The notes under the pieces: generated by a model | Told to the model about the DNA's origin: nothing | Databases searched by the model: none | The model's input: the letters and a program-made list of their open reading frames with translations, nothing else | Shown here: positions 15,622-26,267 of the stretch, one piece after another | Layout of the letters: each line of letters starts with the position of its first letter | How positions within the stretch are numbered: position 1 is the first letter of the stretch | Position numbers and translations under genes: made by a program | NCBI GenBank assembly: GCA_015501605.1 | Contig: JADNRZ010000002.1 | Coordinates: forward strand, 1,984,001-2,048,000 | Reading direction: 5' to 3' | Source: Panaeolus papilionaceus | Taxonomy: Eukaryota; Basidiomycota; Agaricomycetes; Agaricales | DNA: 64,000 nt

Positions 15622-18107
15622 ATGGGTTTCTGTCGCAGGTGTGGAAATATTGTTTCTGGTCCTCGATGTGTCTGTGGAGGTGCACCAGTCGGTAAGTTAT
15701 TCATTACTTTTCGATTGTTGGAACTTGAATTTAATACCGTTCTACAGCACCAGTTGTGTCATGGAAGAACCGGGAAGCTAGCACGAACAATCAGGACAGT
15801 TGGTCAAAAACGTATACAGCGGGGAAAGGATCAGTGTCTCCATCAAGACTTGATGCTGACAGAGTTGGCAAGTTCAATGGAACAAATTCTAATTCTCCAA
15901 GTACACCCAGCTGGGTTTCGAAACCTTTCCCAATGAGCAAAGCAACACCAACCAGTTCAAGTTCAAGCTCCACTTTGCATATGAGCAACTCTCCTACCAT
16001 TAGGAATAGCATGAATGCTCACATCGCTCGAACAACTCAGTCCACTCGTCCCCCGTCTCCTCTCAAGAAATCAACCACTGTCATGGATTCAGATACCGAT
16101 ATACTTCCCTCCTTTCTCCCTCATGAACCTACCCTGTCTAAAGTCTACGGGTCTATCCTCCAACCGAAAGAGTCTCTTCCTCTCCATTCATGTGCTATTT
16201 GCACCTCCATCTTTCCACCTGATGCAACTATTTACCCCAACCCATCCACTGGTCACACGGATTCAAGTGGGTTCCTTTGCAGGAACTGCTTCATAACAAA
16301 TGGAGGCACCAAGGGAACCTGTCCTGGTTGCTCGAGGCCAGTTCTCACTCTAAAGGCAGAAGGTGAATATATCGAATCCACGGGTAAATATTGGCACAAG
16401 AGCTGTTTCAACTGTGCAGGATGCTTCAAGAATATTGGAAACAGTCCTATGGTCGACCTGCTAGGAAGGCCCTCCTGTGTCGCTTGCTTTGATACCTGTC
16501 TTCGCCGTGCAGATCCAACAACCCCTAAAAAGGGCCGGACGACGAGCAACAATAACACGCCGACATCTGCAGCGAAGAATCTAGGAGGTCTCAATTCGGA
16601 CTATGGAAGGAAAAGTCGGGAAAGCAGTCCAGCTATCGAAGAGTTAGAGCAACGACTTGGAATATCCAAGTCCAGAGAAACCAGCCCGACGGCCCATCGT
16701 TTGCGACGGTCATCCAGTTACATAGAAGGGACTGTATCAAATCCGTCTCTGCACCAACTTAATCAATCTCAACGCTTGAAAGAAGCTCAGCTCACTCCTG
16801 ACAAGAGTCTAGCAAGGTCAACAGGAAAGCAAGCGGAGGCTTCGATAACCCCCAATTCTGTAAGTAATTCATTTGGGCATTGAAATGTAGTTGTTTCCTG
16901 AGCCACATCCATCACAAGCACCCATACCATGAACCAGGAGACCCTTTCTTAGCGTCTAGCTCGCCAAATCGTGCGCTGCTCTCCTCCGCAGGCAACATAC
17001 CCTTCTCCTCGTCGCGAACAAGTCCACACTCTGTTGACTTAAAGAAGAGTCCGGCTTTGTCTCCTCCCTCTTTCTCGCGATCTTCCAACTTGACTTGCCA
17101 GAAATGCATGCGCTCCATAATAAGCACACGTGAAGGTGGCCAATTTGTGACTGTCCCAGGTTTGGATGAGAACGCAGCTCCTGGTGTTTATCACGTTGAC
17201 TGTTTCAAATGCGTCATCTGCGAGAAAGCCTTGGGCGAGCCGAAGCAAGGTCAGGCCACATTTTCCAACACGGAATCAGGACTTTGCCATTTGCAGGTGT
17301 GTTTTCATGTAAATTTGACATGTTCCCCTTCGTTCGCTGAGCATCATTTTAGTGCGTTCCGAAGGAGTCTCCTCTTCGGCGTTTGACAACCACCAAACTC
17401 TTCCAGAATATCAGTGCTGAAACGGACCTTATCTCTGAGGCACTGGTCGCTTCTTCGCAGGGCAATAACGTTATTTTACCCGCTTCATCCCGCTACGAAC
17501 GGCCAGCAATACCATCCCCTCCAAAGCCATCTTTCCCTCGCTTTGGCGGCGCTGGCATTTGCCCTGGATGCCAAAAGTCTGTCTCCCCAATGGAACGTGG
17601 CGTTGTTCCGGGACCTCAGGGTACTCGTTGGCACTCGTCCTGTCTCGTATGTGGCGGGAAAAAACCAGTGTCTACTGCGTATCTATTGGGCCGAGCTCGA
17701 GACGAGCGTAAGGGCGAACCGGGATGCGGTAAGAAGCTTGACAGTGCGGCGAAGAGTGATGGTGAAGGTGGGGTCTGGTGTCGGGAGTGTCTGGTAAATT
17801 ATCCTTTCAGACCTTGTTTGATAGGAGTATATCTGACATCGGTTTATTGTAGTTACTGGTAGGTGTTGGGGGGTCACCGCAGACATCTCCCACTCGACCT
17901 GGAGCGATGCAGCCACAATTCACCGGACGAGCAACAAAGATCACAATGCAAAGCACTGGAACGACTCTGGCCAGACAATTTACTGGAGTTGGTTCAGTCA
18001 GCGATCGCGAGCTTCTCCGTCAGTTAACAGGTGGTGGTACGAGCCCGACACGTAGCATCAGCCCCACAAAGCAACTGCGAATTAGGCCAAAGAGCTACTA
18101 TGGTTGA
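15622..18107 (+). CDS. LIM-domain protein, paxillin-like
   Basis: Zinc-binding adaptor, likely at the actin cytoskeleton or polarity sites, as for fungal paxillin-type LIM proteins. The N terminus starts with a Cys cluster (CRRCGNIVSGPRCVCGG) and a Ser/Thr/Pro-rich linker. LIM modules follow: SCAICTSIF through CPGCSRPV, WHKSCFNCAGC and CVACFDTC; then TCQKCMRSI with YHVDCFKCVIC; then ICPGCQKSV with WHSSCLVCG and WCRECL. At least five introns. The join near 16866 needs donor GTAATT to stay in frame; the visible frame end at 16883 is intron read-through. The tail after the last LIM is Thr/Ser/Gln-rich. The assignment to LIM is firm; the paxillin subgroup is an inference. Confidence 0.87.
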
Positions 18108-18551
18108 CGCAATATTGATTATTTCCACCCCTTAGCTCTAGTATACCCTGCTTTCGAAATCGCTCTTAACAAGTAATACGCTGTGCATCGCTTTCTGTAA
18201 CACCTAAGTAGATATTTATATTTATGTTTCGCAAATGCAGTCAACGTCCGGTGGTCAGGGTTGGCGTGGTTGCCCATGTCTTTGTCACACAGGTATGTAA
18301 TTCGGGGAAAGAATAATACAGATCGCAGAGCATAGTTGAAAACATCATCCAAGAAACCGGAGTGCGTCGTAAAAAAAAAGGAAGTATGTATGGGTATATT
18401 TCAGCTTTCACACAAGTAAAAACATTGATCATAAGAGTTCGTCAAGAGATTCAGAAAAAAAAAGAAAAGATAGAATGAGATAGCCGAAGCTTTATGAATC
18501 AAACTGAACGGTGGCTGACACACGAGTTGCAGTCGCAACATCATGATTTGA
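18108..18551. other. Convergent intergenic region, no gene seen
   Basis: 3' flanks of the LIM gene (+) and the channel gene (-). It has short poly-A runs (18370-18380, 18456-18467) but no supported reading frame or RNA gene. Confidence 0.35.
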
Positions 18552-21500
18552 TTACAGGAAATCTGGTGGATTGCCAGATACATCAACCTTGCCTGTCAAG
18601 TCCATAGTAGCGTTGGTGTCGGACACGCGGATACCAGCCTTGTTGTTTTCGGCGATCTCCTTCTCTCCAAGGCCAAGAGCGTCATGTGGGATCCACACAA
18701 TCCTTTGAGGATGAGAGATAGCCGGGTGAGCAAAGCCAAATGACTCGAGTTCAGCGTCCTTGTCATCGTCGGTGGCTGGGTTGGTAGGTGGTGGCGTATT
18801 GCCGTCATCCTCTTCCTCTTCAATCAAAGCCTGCTTGCCTTTTGACGAATCAGTGTGTGACGAGGGTGCCTCATGATGGATCGAGGATGGGTTCACGCCG
18901 GATACATTGTGTTTGGGGGAAGTGCTGCTCGATGGTTCTGTTGTGTCCTCTGCTGAATATGTCCTGTTTTGCAAGGTCAAAGGGAGTGCCTGTAACAGGG
19001 GTCCATACGAATTGTTCATGATGGCCTGGAATCCGGCGGTAATGACGATCAAGACAACCATGAGCGCACCCTGGGGAACGGCGCTCGGCTTGTGGTCTTG
19101 ATTGCGACTAAGGAAAAACAAGGCGCAAAGACATATCTGCTGTATGTAGAGGCCCACAAAGACGTGTTGGATGGCCTTGGGATAAAACAATCCACCCGTG
19201 TCCGAGGTTGATGGCTGATTGTAGACGTAAAGGAAGAGGTATTTGTAGAGTAGGTAGAAGAGGAAAAATGTGACACAGGCGAGACCATTGATAATGGGGG
19301 ATATGATGGAATATCCCAGGGCTTTATCAAGGTTAGCACGGTGTTCAGAAACAAAGGTGCAAATCCAACTCACTAATAACAACAAGGAGGGTGATGCTCG
19401 GGAAGAGGGTGCCCCATGCCACAGCTGGCATGCCATACTTGATTCCGTGCACGGAGCGGGGCGAGGAACCCAGGATGAATAATTTAACGTAGTACAAGAT
19501 CAGGCGAACAATTTGAAGGAAACCGCCTGCAGTAGCGGTAAGACCTTGTAATACAATATACCTAAACGAAAACCGTTAGCAGCAATATTTCTGTCCGAGA
19601 TATCGTCACGTACGTTAGGAAGAATGTCGACGCCTTGGGTAAATTTTGGGCGAGGATATTGGGGATGGAGGTCGGGTTGTTTAGCAAGGGTGTCAAAGAA
19701 GCGAGGAGTCCAGACGCAAGGGTGACAATGAGGAAGGAGTGCTACGAATCAAGTAGCGTTAAACGACCATTTAGGTAATAGCAACGTGAATGAACATACA
19801 ATAACTTGGAAGATGAAGAAACGCGTCATCAATGAAAGTTCCAATCCTGTATACTTGGGAATGCCCTCAAATCTTGCAAACAGCCGAAGGACGATGGGTA
19901 GCAGCATCATCAAGACGGCCAACAGGACGGGAGGCAGAACACCCTGTGGAAGATAGGGTAAATAGTGGCACTGTAAGCAAAACAGTTCGCCAACGCACGG
20001 AGATGATTCCGACAACAACATCAGGAAGCTTGCAAATCCAAGCAAGCCACGGCGCCTTGGAACAAACAGTTGATATGTTGGAGATGGCTCCGACGAAGGC
20101 GACTGATCAAATTGTTAGAGGCAGGTGCTAATATATATATATAGCAATGAACACACCAGGGAATGCCCAAAGGATGATCAGACCGGCTGTGGCGGCATAA
20201 CTGATTGCCATGCGAATCTTGAAGAATAGTCAATAAGCGTGTAGACAAGATAGATTGACCAGTTACTTTTTGCTCATAGGGATTCAATCCGAGGTTGGCC
20301 CAGATGACGTCTGATGGAGACACTTCGATATATCGATTACCTAACAGATGGTAAGTGAAATGTCGAGAAGAATGAACTGATTGACCTACTCATGCGATAC
20401 GGCTCATGGTGGATTAGCACCTGAACAGCCAGGTGTGCGGCGATTTGCTTCCTGAACGTCACGAATGCACTGTTTAGAGGAGGGTACTCTCCAGTTGGGC
20501 TGCCTCCTGTCACACGCTGTTTGACTGCATGCGTGCCCTTCACAATTCCTCCAGTGACACCCTTGGTAACATCACCAACAACGGATACCGCCTGTCGGCT
20601 GAGCTTCGCGGGGTCGAGAGTTGGTGACTTTTGGATACTTGTGCGAGGGTCATCTTCCAGGTCCAATTCATGGGAGGCACGCTCGCGACCAACTTCATCA
20701 TCTAGGTCGTCCTGAGCGGGAACATCGTGCTCATGAATCTTGGCGCGTCCTTCTTCCAAAAGTTTGGTACAGGTGGCAATCTCCTCCCTTGCCCACTGGA
20801 TGGAGTCAACTTTTTCACCTGTAAGGCCCAAGAAACCTAGTTTATGTTTCGGCCGTTGATCCTCAGGAACCTCGAACTCGGCGGCGTTCAAGTCTGCTTC
20901 GAGATCCGCTGATTTGGCATCTTTCTCGGCGACGCCCTTTTTCTTCAGAGCCTGCAAACGCAGCTTCGCAGCGGTGCGCAAAAGAGCGGCTTCGGCTGAC
21001 TCAAGTTTGGCAGTAGCGGCAAGTCTCCGGTCGTAGATGTCCGGTAGCTCCTTGAGGTTTCTGTTTATCCAGACTCGCTTGACACCACCAGGTAAACCAT
21101 CAAAGAGTTTGAAAAGGGCGTCCTGAGAAAGATAACGTGCTGGAATGCCTGTGATGAGAATGGTATTGGCTTGAACGGACTTTGCGTGCGTCTTCTCGAT
21201 CAAGTGTTTCTGGCGGATTAAAAGGAAATGGCGCAATTCCTTCTTTATGTTGTAAAGTATCCAAACTGTGTGCGTTCAGGCTATGAATAGGCTAGAAAGA
21301 AGGATATACGGGAAAACATACATACATGTGAAGAAATAAACCAAAATTATGTGGGCAGCATATCTGCTTTGTTTGTCGGGGGCGACATTTCCAAAAGTGA
21401 ATCTATCCAAGCCAGAGTTTCCAGGAACATTACTCCTGACTGCTGTGACGGGCAAAAGTACGGCCCACGAAACCAGCCAGATAGGGACAAGGGTCAGGGC

Positions 21501-21942
21501 AATGAAACGAAGGAATCGGACGAAGAAGTACGCGTCTAGACCATTTGACGCAATGATATGCCGATAATCGGAATTGAACACGCGTAAAGGCCAGTCGAAG
21601 ATGGATGAGGACAAGGAGCTGACTCGTTTACTGAAACAAGAGGGTGAGGGTTTGAAGTGGAACGATATGATTGGACATACTTTGGGTGAGGAGCATAGGT
21701 CCTAGGTTCATAAATGGCCTTGAAGTAAGGCCTCAGAATGGTGAAAACACCGAGCTGTATGGCGAAGACGGCAGCATTGAAGACGAGAGCTGTAACAAAG
21801 GTAGCTGTGGATGCCTGTGTGGCATTCTCTATGTCGGACCTAACGGATATGAGATGTAGGGAACGGGTAACGAAAGGGAGTGAAACTTACATGGCTGAGG
21901 ACCAATGTCGAAATAGGGATTGAGCAGGGAGTGGACAGTCAT
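18552..21942 (-). CDS. OSCA/CSC1-family osmosensitive calcium-permeable channel
   Basis: Plasma-membrane cation channel of the DUF221/TMEM63 family (yeast Csc1, Phm7). Start at 21942 (MTVHSLLNPYFD). Order: an N-terminal membrane helix with the conserved YAPHPKKR-like segment, then two further helices (FLRFIALTLVPIWLVSWAVLLPVTA; HIILVYFFTCMYV). A long cytosolic RNA-recognition-like loop follows, with NTILITGIPARYLSQDALF and NSAFVTFRKQIAAHLAVQ. The channel core begins DVIWANLGLNPYEQK and runs over many helices, with PPVLLAVLMMLLPIVLRL and LPKASTFFLTYIVLQGLTATAGGFLQ. The C-terminal tail of about 200 residues is Ser/Glu/Asp-rich and cytosolic. Many introns; one near 20131-20144 carries an AT dinucleotide run. 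No break is evident. Confidence 0.93.
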
Positions 21943-22465
21943 GGTGGGATGGTCTTTATACTTGCACCATTGACATCTTGCATTGAGCGAATTAGGCCAA
22001 GTCCGATCTAGCCACCCATTTCCACGCTCCCTATAATGAAGTCATGAAAAACTATTACGACTCCACTTTATTTCAGTTTTATTTAATTTATGAAATTATT
22101 TGCCTTTTTATCACCATACTGACATTTAAATTCTTTGAATATTCACAAAATATATATTCAGACAGTGATGATGATGGGCAAAGATCAGACTGTCAAATGT
22201 CAATGAACTCGGACTAACAACGGAAATAGCCGAGCTAATAATAATACACATTCAGTGTGTCTCACAGTCTCAGCGCCGTCGTCGGTCGTAATTTCCACAT
22301 GTAAAGTTGGTCGGGATACCGTTGCTAGCATCTTGGCTTTGCTTTTCTCAAGTTCAAGATAGCCCATCTCCAAACCTCTCGCTCTGAGGTTTTGGCTGGA
22401 GTCCTTTCCTTCTTTTTCGTCTTCTGTTACTGTCCTGGAGACATTTATGCCTTCGTTTTTGTATC
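21943..22465. promoter_or_regulatory. Divergent intergenic region
   Basis: 523 bases between the channel gene (-) and the membrane protein gene (+). It is AT-rich (22060-22260), then pyrimidine-rich (about 22360-22465) just before the + strand start, as a leader would be. No specific motif is recognised. Confidence 0.35.
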
Positions 22466-24816
22466 ATGTCTAATTCGACTTCGCTTCTTCCTTCAAGTAT
22501 CCCATTGACTGGTGGTGCAGCTGTATTTATCTAAAAGTCTACTTGCTCTCTACACCTCTCTGATCATTCATTCTAGATTGATTCAATTTTGACTGATATT
22601 CCCCTGTTTTGTCAAGGTATAATGGGAATAGGCGTCTTTACTTTCCTTTTTATCATCAAGCGGGTTAAACTGTACGTACCCCCACCTTGCGTTGCAATTT
22701 TCCTATCTAATCGCCTTTTCATATCAGTATTTCAGTATTTTTATATGGCTCCTCGTTTTTAGCCTTTGCAGCCGCCACTCTCGATCTCGGCCAAATACTT
22801 GCAAGAGGTTCAGAAAACGCAGCAAAAGATATCAGCCTCGATAATATCACTGCATTACTATTTGCTCGTGAAATTCTCCTCGCATTGTCCCTTTCGTTTC
22901 TCAACATTTTCTTTTGGATGTTGGTCGCCGAATGCCCCAATGAAGAGCGTATCTTCAACTCAAACGACTCCATGTCCGCCACCAGCCAACAGTCAATGCA
23001 TAGCGCGAGTTGGGGTCGATGGGGCCCAGTCGGCACCGTTTTAAAGTGGTTCTCCCTTGTAGCCCTATTATCAGTGCCATTGCTCCAGGCACTTTGGAGG
23101 TTGGTTCCTAGTCAGCGGAGGTATTCCACCCTCTATGTCGCCGAATCAACCGTGCAGACTACCATCTGCCTTATATTTATCCTCAAATTATTCCTAAATA
23201 TCTATCTATCCACATTACCCACCTGGTGGCACTCATTTCGTCCATGTATTCCTGCCTTCTTAGCCCTTACCTTTGGTGCAAGCCTTGGAATAGGCAACCT
23301 TATCATCTGTACGTTCCCAAATTATCGTACCCCACATAATCCTTACATGTATCCAGTTTCGTTCTCGGAGTCGTCACTTGGAAGGTTTCTTCGAGCGGTG
23401 GAGGTCTACATCCTGATCATTCACAGTCTGCATACCACCTTTATTGCCGATCGTAGAAATTTCATTGGTAGCCCTCAATCCCCAGCAGTCTTCAATTTCC
23501 CCCGGGAAAAGTCGCCTGGTCTTTTGCCCGTCGAGGTCACTCAGCCTCCGACCAAGCTAGATGATAAGATTTTCCTCAATCGAGTTCCCCAACGAAATTC
23601 CCTTCGTACACCTGTCTTTCCGGTCCCAAAGCCACAGGTCGTTCTTGATATCACAAGGCCTACCAACCAGACATCAACGCAGGAAACCTTGAATGATGTT
23701 GTTGTTTCCAAGGCCCCATTGACCACTGCAACATTCTCCACGCAGACATACCAGAAACCTGTTGGCCAAACATCTGGTTCACTGCGCCAATCTTCGGTCA
23801 TCGATATTTCCTACTACATGGATATGAAACATTCAGACCCCCAGCCTAGTACAAACGACGAGAAGCAGCAGAGTATTTCATCATTGGACGAACTCTTTCG
23901 CCAGCGCAACGAAATGGATCGCAATATCGCAGCTCTCAGGAATGAATCTACACAATCCCAGATCTTCTCAGGTGAAAACGATTCGACAAGGGCGGAACGG
24001 TCAAGAAGTACAATTGTCCAGTCGGAACTGACGAGAACGGAATCCCTATCTGGGCGAAGTGAATTTTCTTTGTCGGTCTTCCCTGAACCTCCTATGATTC
24101 CGTCAAATGATGTGGCAACGAAGTACGTGGTGGACTCTCCCACCTATACAGACAATCGACATAGTCGCAACCCATCCTCTACATCGGCGCAGACTGTGAC
24201 TGTAGGAGTTGCCAATACAAGATCTGGTCCACGGGGAGAGAAACTGGGTTCAGTTGTGGAATCGGACGTCACATCTTTCATTGGTGGTAAGCCAGCCTCT
24301 ACTGTACATCGTCTGATTGTTGACATACAGTCATATGTAGGAGCCATGACATCAACCGACAACCAGGGTAGACAGCACAATGCAGATAACACAAATTTAA
24401 TCACAGAGGACGACCGAAGTACAGTTTCAGCACCAACAGCGGTGATTGGATCGGCCATCACCCTCCGGCCAATGATATTAGCGTCAGCGCTAGCCCTATC
24501 ACCAACCGACAGAGGTGCTCTGCCACCTCCGTCAATTCCGACATATGTAGGAGGGCACCGATCCTCATCGTCAGGTTCTGATTCACCCGGCAGCGCGCTA
24601 AAGCCTCTGTTTCTTGGCAGACCTATTTCGTCAATACCCCCGACAAAAACAGGCAGCATGGTACCCCTCGCACAACGCCGGCAAAGGGGTGGTACAATAT
24701 CCAATGGCCGTCGCCCGCTTGTTATCAGCAGCCCTAAAATGAAGGAAGACGTCATTAGTGGTTCTATTCCGAATGCTTTTGAGAGGCCACGACCGCCTCC
24801 ATTACGGTTATCATAG
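22466..24816 (+). CDS. Multi-pass membrane protein with long disordered tail, unknown
   Basis: Family not recognised. Exon 1 encodes MSNSTSLLPSSIPLTGGAA and is spliced with a GTATTTATC...TCTAG intron to IDSILTDIPLFCQGIMGIG. A second intron follows VKL near 22672. About seven hydrophobic segments can be traced, including GVFTFLFIIKR, VFLYGSSFLAFAAATLDLG, ILLALSLSFLNIFFWMLVAE, VLKWFSLVALLSVPLLQALW, TTICLIFILKLFLNIYLS, FLALTFGASLGIGNLIICTF and VEVYILIIHSLHTTF. The last ~450 residues are hydrophilic, Ser/Thr/Pro-rich, with no repeat. The pattern is of a receptor- or transporter-like fungal protein. No function is assigned. Confidence 0.8.
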
Positions 24817-25044
24817 TAATATTGTTTCGGCCTGTATTAGTATCCCCAATAACATTGGTTTTCTGCTAAGTGAACGAGAATAACAGCTTAGTTGAGCTTT
24901 TGAGTGCAACAGTCTCAGATGAAAGTGCAGTGTGAAAGCAGTAACCACCCATGACATCATAGCTTTGTTCAATCAACCACGTCGGGCTATGCTTGACATT
25001 GTAGGACTTTAGATAATACTTAATACCTCACCGATACCACCACC

Positions 25045-25860
25045 ATGCCCGAAACATTTCCAGATTATTACAAGATTTTGAACATATCTTCAACCGCAAC
25101 ACCTGAAGAAGTTCGTCAGGGATACAGAAAAGAATCGTTGAAGTACGTGATTCCATTTATTCACCGTCTCTGATCGACAATAATTCCGGTTCTACAACAG
25201 GACACACCCAGACAGACTCGTCAATGCATCTCAAAGTGAAATCAAACAAGCAACAGAGAGATTTCAGGTATGCATAGTAGCTACCCTCCCTCCATGCAAC
25301 ACAAGAAAACTCACCAGTCAAGGAATAATAAAATCCTTTCCCCGACTTTAGACTGTAGCAGATGCGTACTATGTCCTGTCCGACCCACAACGTCGGAAGG
25401 AATATGACCAAGTTTACCGCTTGCGCTCAGATAGAACGACAAACCCCAACGCTTCTGCTGGGTTCTTTGGCATGTTCAACAACGCTGGGCCTAATACACG
25501 GGGCACGGGGCAGCCAGACCCAAATGGGATATTCACTGATGTGTTCGACGAGCTGCTGCGCCCGGAAGTGGAAAGACGTGTCCCTTGGTGGAGTTGGTTT
25601 GGCGCAGTCTGTGGAGGAGGACTTGGTTTCATCATTGCCAATTTCCCTGGCTTGATGCTTGGAGCGGTGGCAGGCAATCGTTTAGGCGCAATACGAGACG
25701 CTAAAGGGAAATCTGTTGCAGCCGTCTTCAACGAGTTAGGAGGCCAGCAGAAAGCAGAGGTCAGAACTTTCCCTATTGTTCATCAAGACATCAAATTGAC
25801 ATGTTTTTATAGATTCTACGAGCGCTTGCGATTAAAGTATTGGGCTCTGCTTTTGCATAG
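25045..25860 (+). CDS. J-domain (DnaJ-like) co-chaperone with Gly-rich hydrophobic segment
   Basis: The J domain runs from DYYKILNISSTATPEEVRQG through the HPD motif (THPDR, created at the splice of the first intron) to AYYVLSDPQRRKEYD. It would stimulate an Hsp70 ATPase. The middle has PWWSWFGAVCGGGLGFIIAN and FPGLMLGAVAGNRLGAIRDA, a Gly-rich hydrophobic stretch that could span or insert into a membrane. A last intron (near 25760-25813) joins KAE to ILRALAIKVLGSAFA and the stop at 25858-25860. About 200 residues. No zinc-finger or C-terminal DnaJ domain, so this is a class C type. Confidence 0.88.
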
Positions 25861-26206
25861 GCAGATATAAATGCACAAGGATGATCGATAACTAATGTAA
25901 CCTGGGCTATACCATTTCAATGCAGTGTAATATTATATCTCATGCTACAGGCATCTGGGACAGGGAACTTCAATTCACAGATGAATAAACGTCCTCTGCT
26001 TCATCACTCAGACAAGTTTGTAATGCTACAATGAGCCCCTCGCCTGCGCAGAAGGCAACATTTACCCTTGAATTCTGTTGCTTGACGACCTACATTGATC
26101 GAGTCATTTAGTAAATTATGTGTAAACAGTGATACTTAAACTTGCTCCGCGGTTGACAAGACCCTCAGTCATCTGAAGGCAATTTGAGCAGGCTCATTTG
26201 TATTCA
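25861..26206. other. Convergent intergenic region, no gene seen
   Basis: 3' flanks of the J-domain gene (+) and the large unrecognised gene (-). No supported frame. Confidence 0.3.
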
Positions 26207-26267
26207 TCACGAGCAAAATACCTCGAGTAGAAGCACTTCTGTCCATGTCTCTGCTTTGGGATCCGAG

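Noticed and set aside
20131..20144. AT dinucleotide run as a regulatory element
   Set aside because: It is in an intron of the channel gene and is a simple repeat.
22719..23036. Minus-strand open frame opposite the membrane protein
   Set aside because: It is the shadow of a real coding exon, has no family features and lacks its own promoter.
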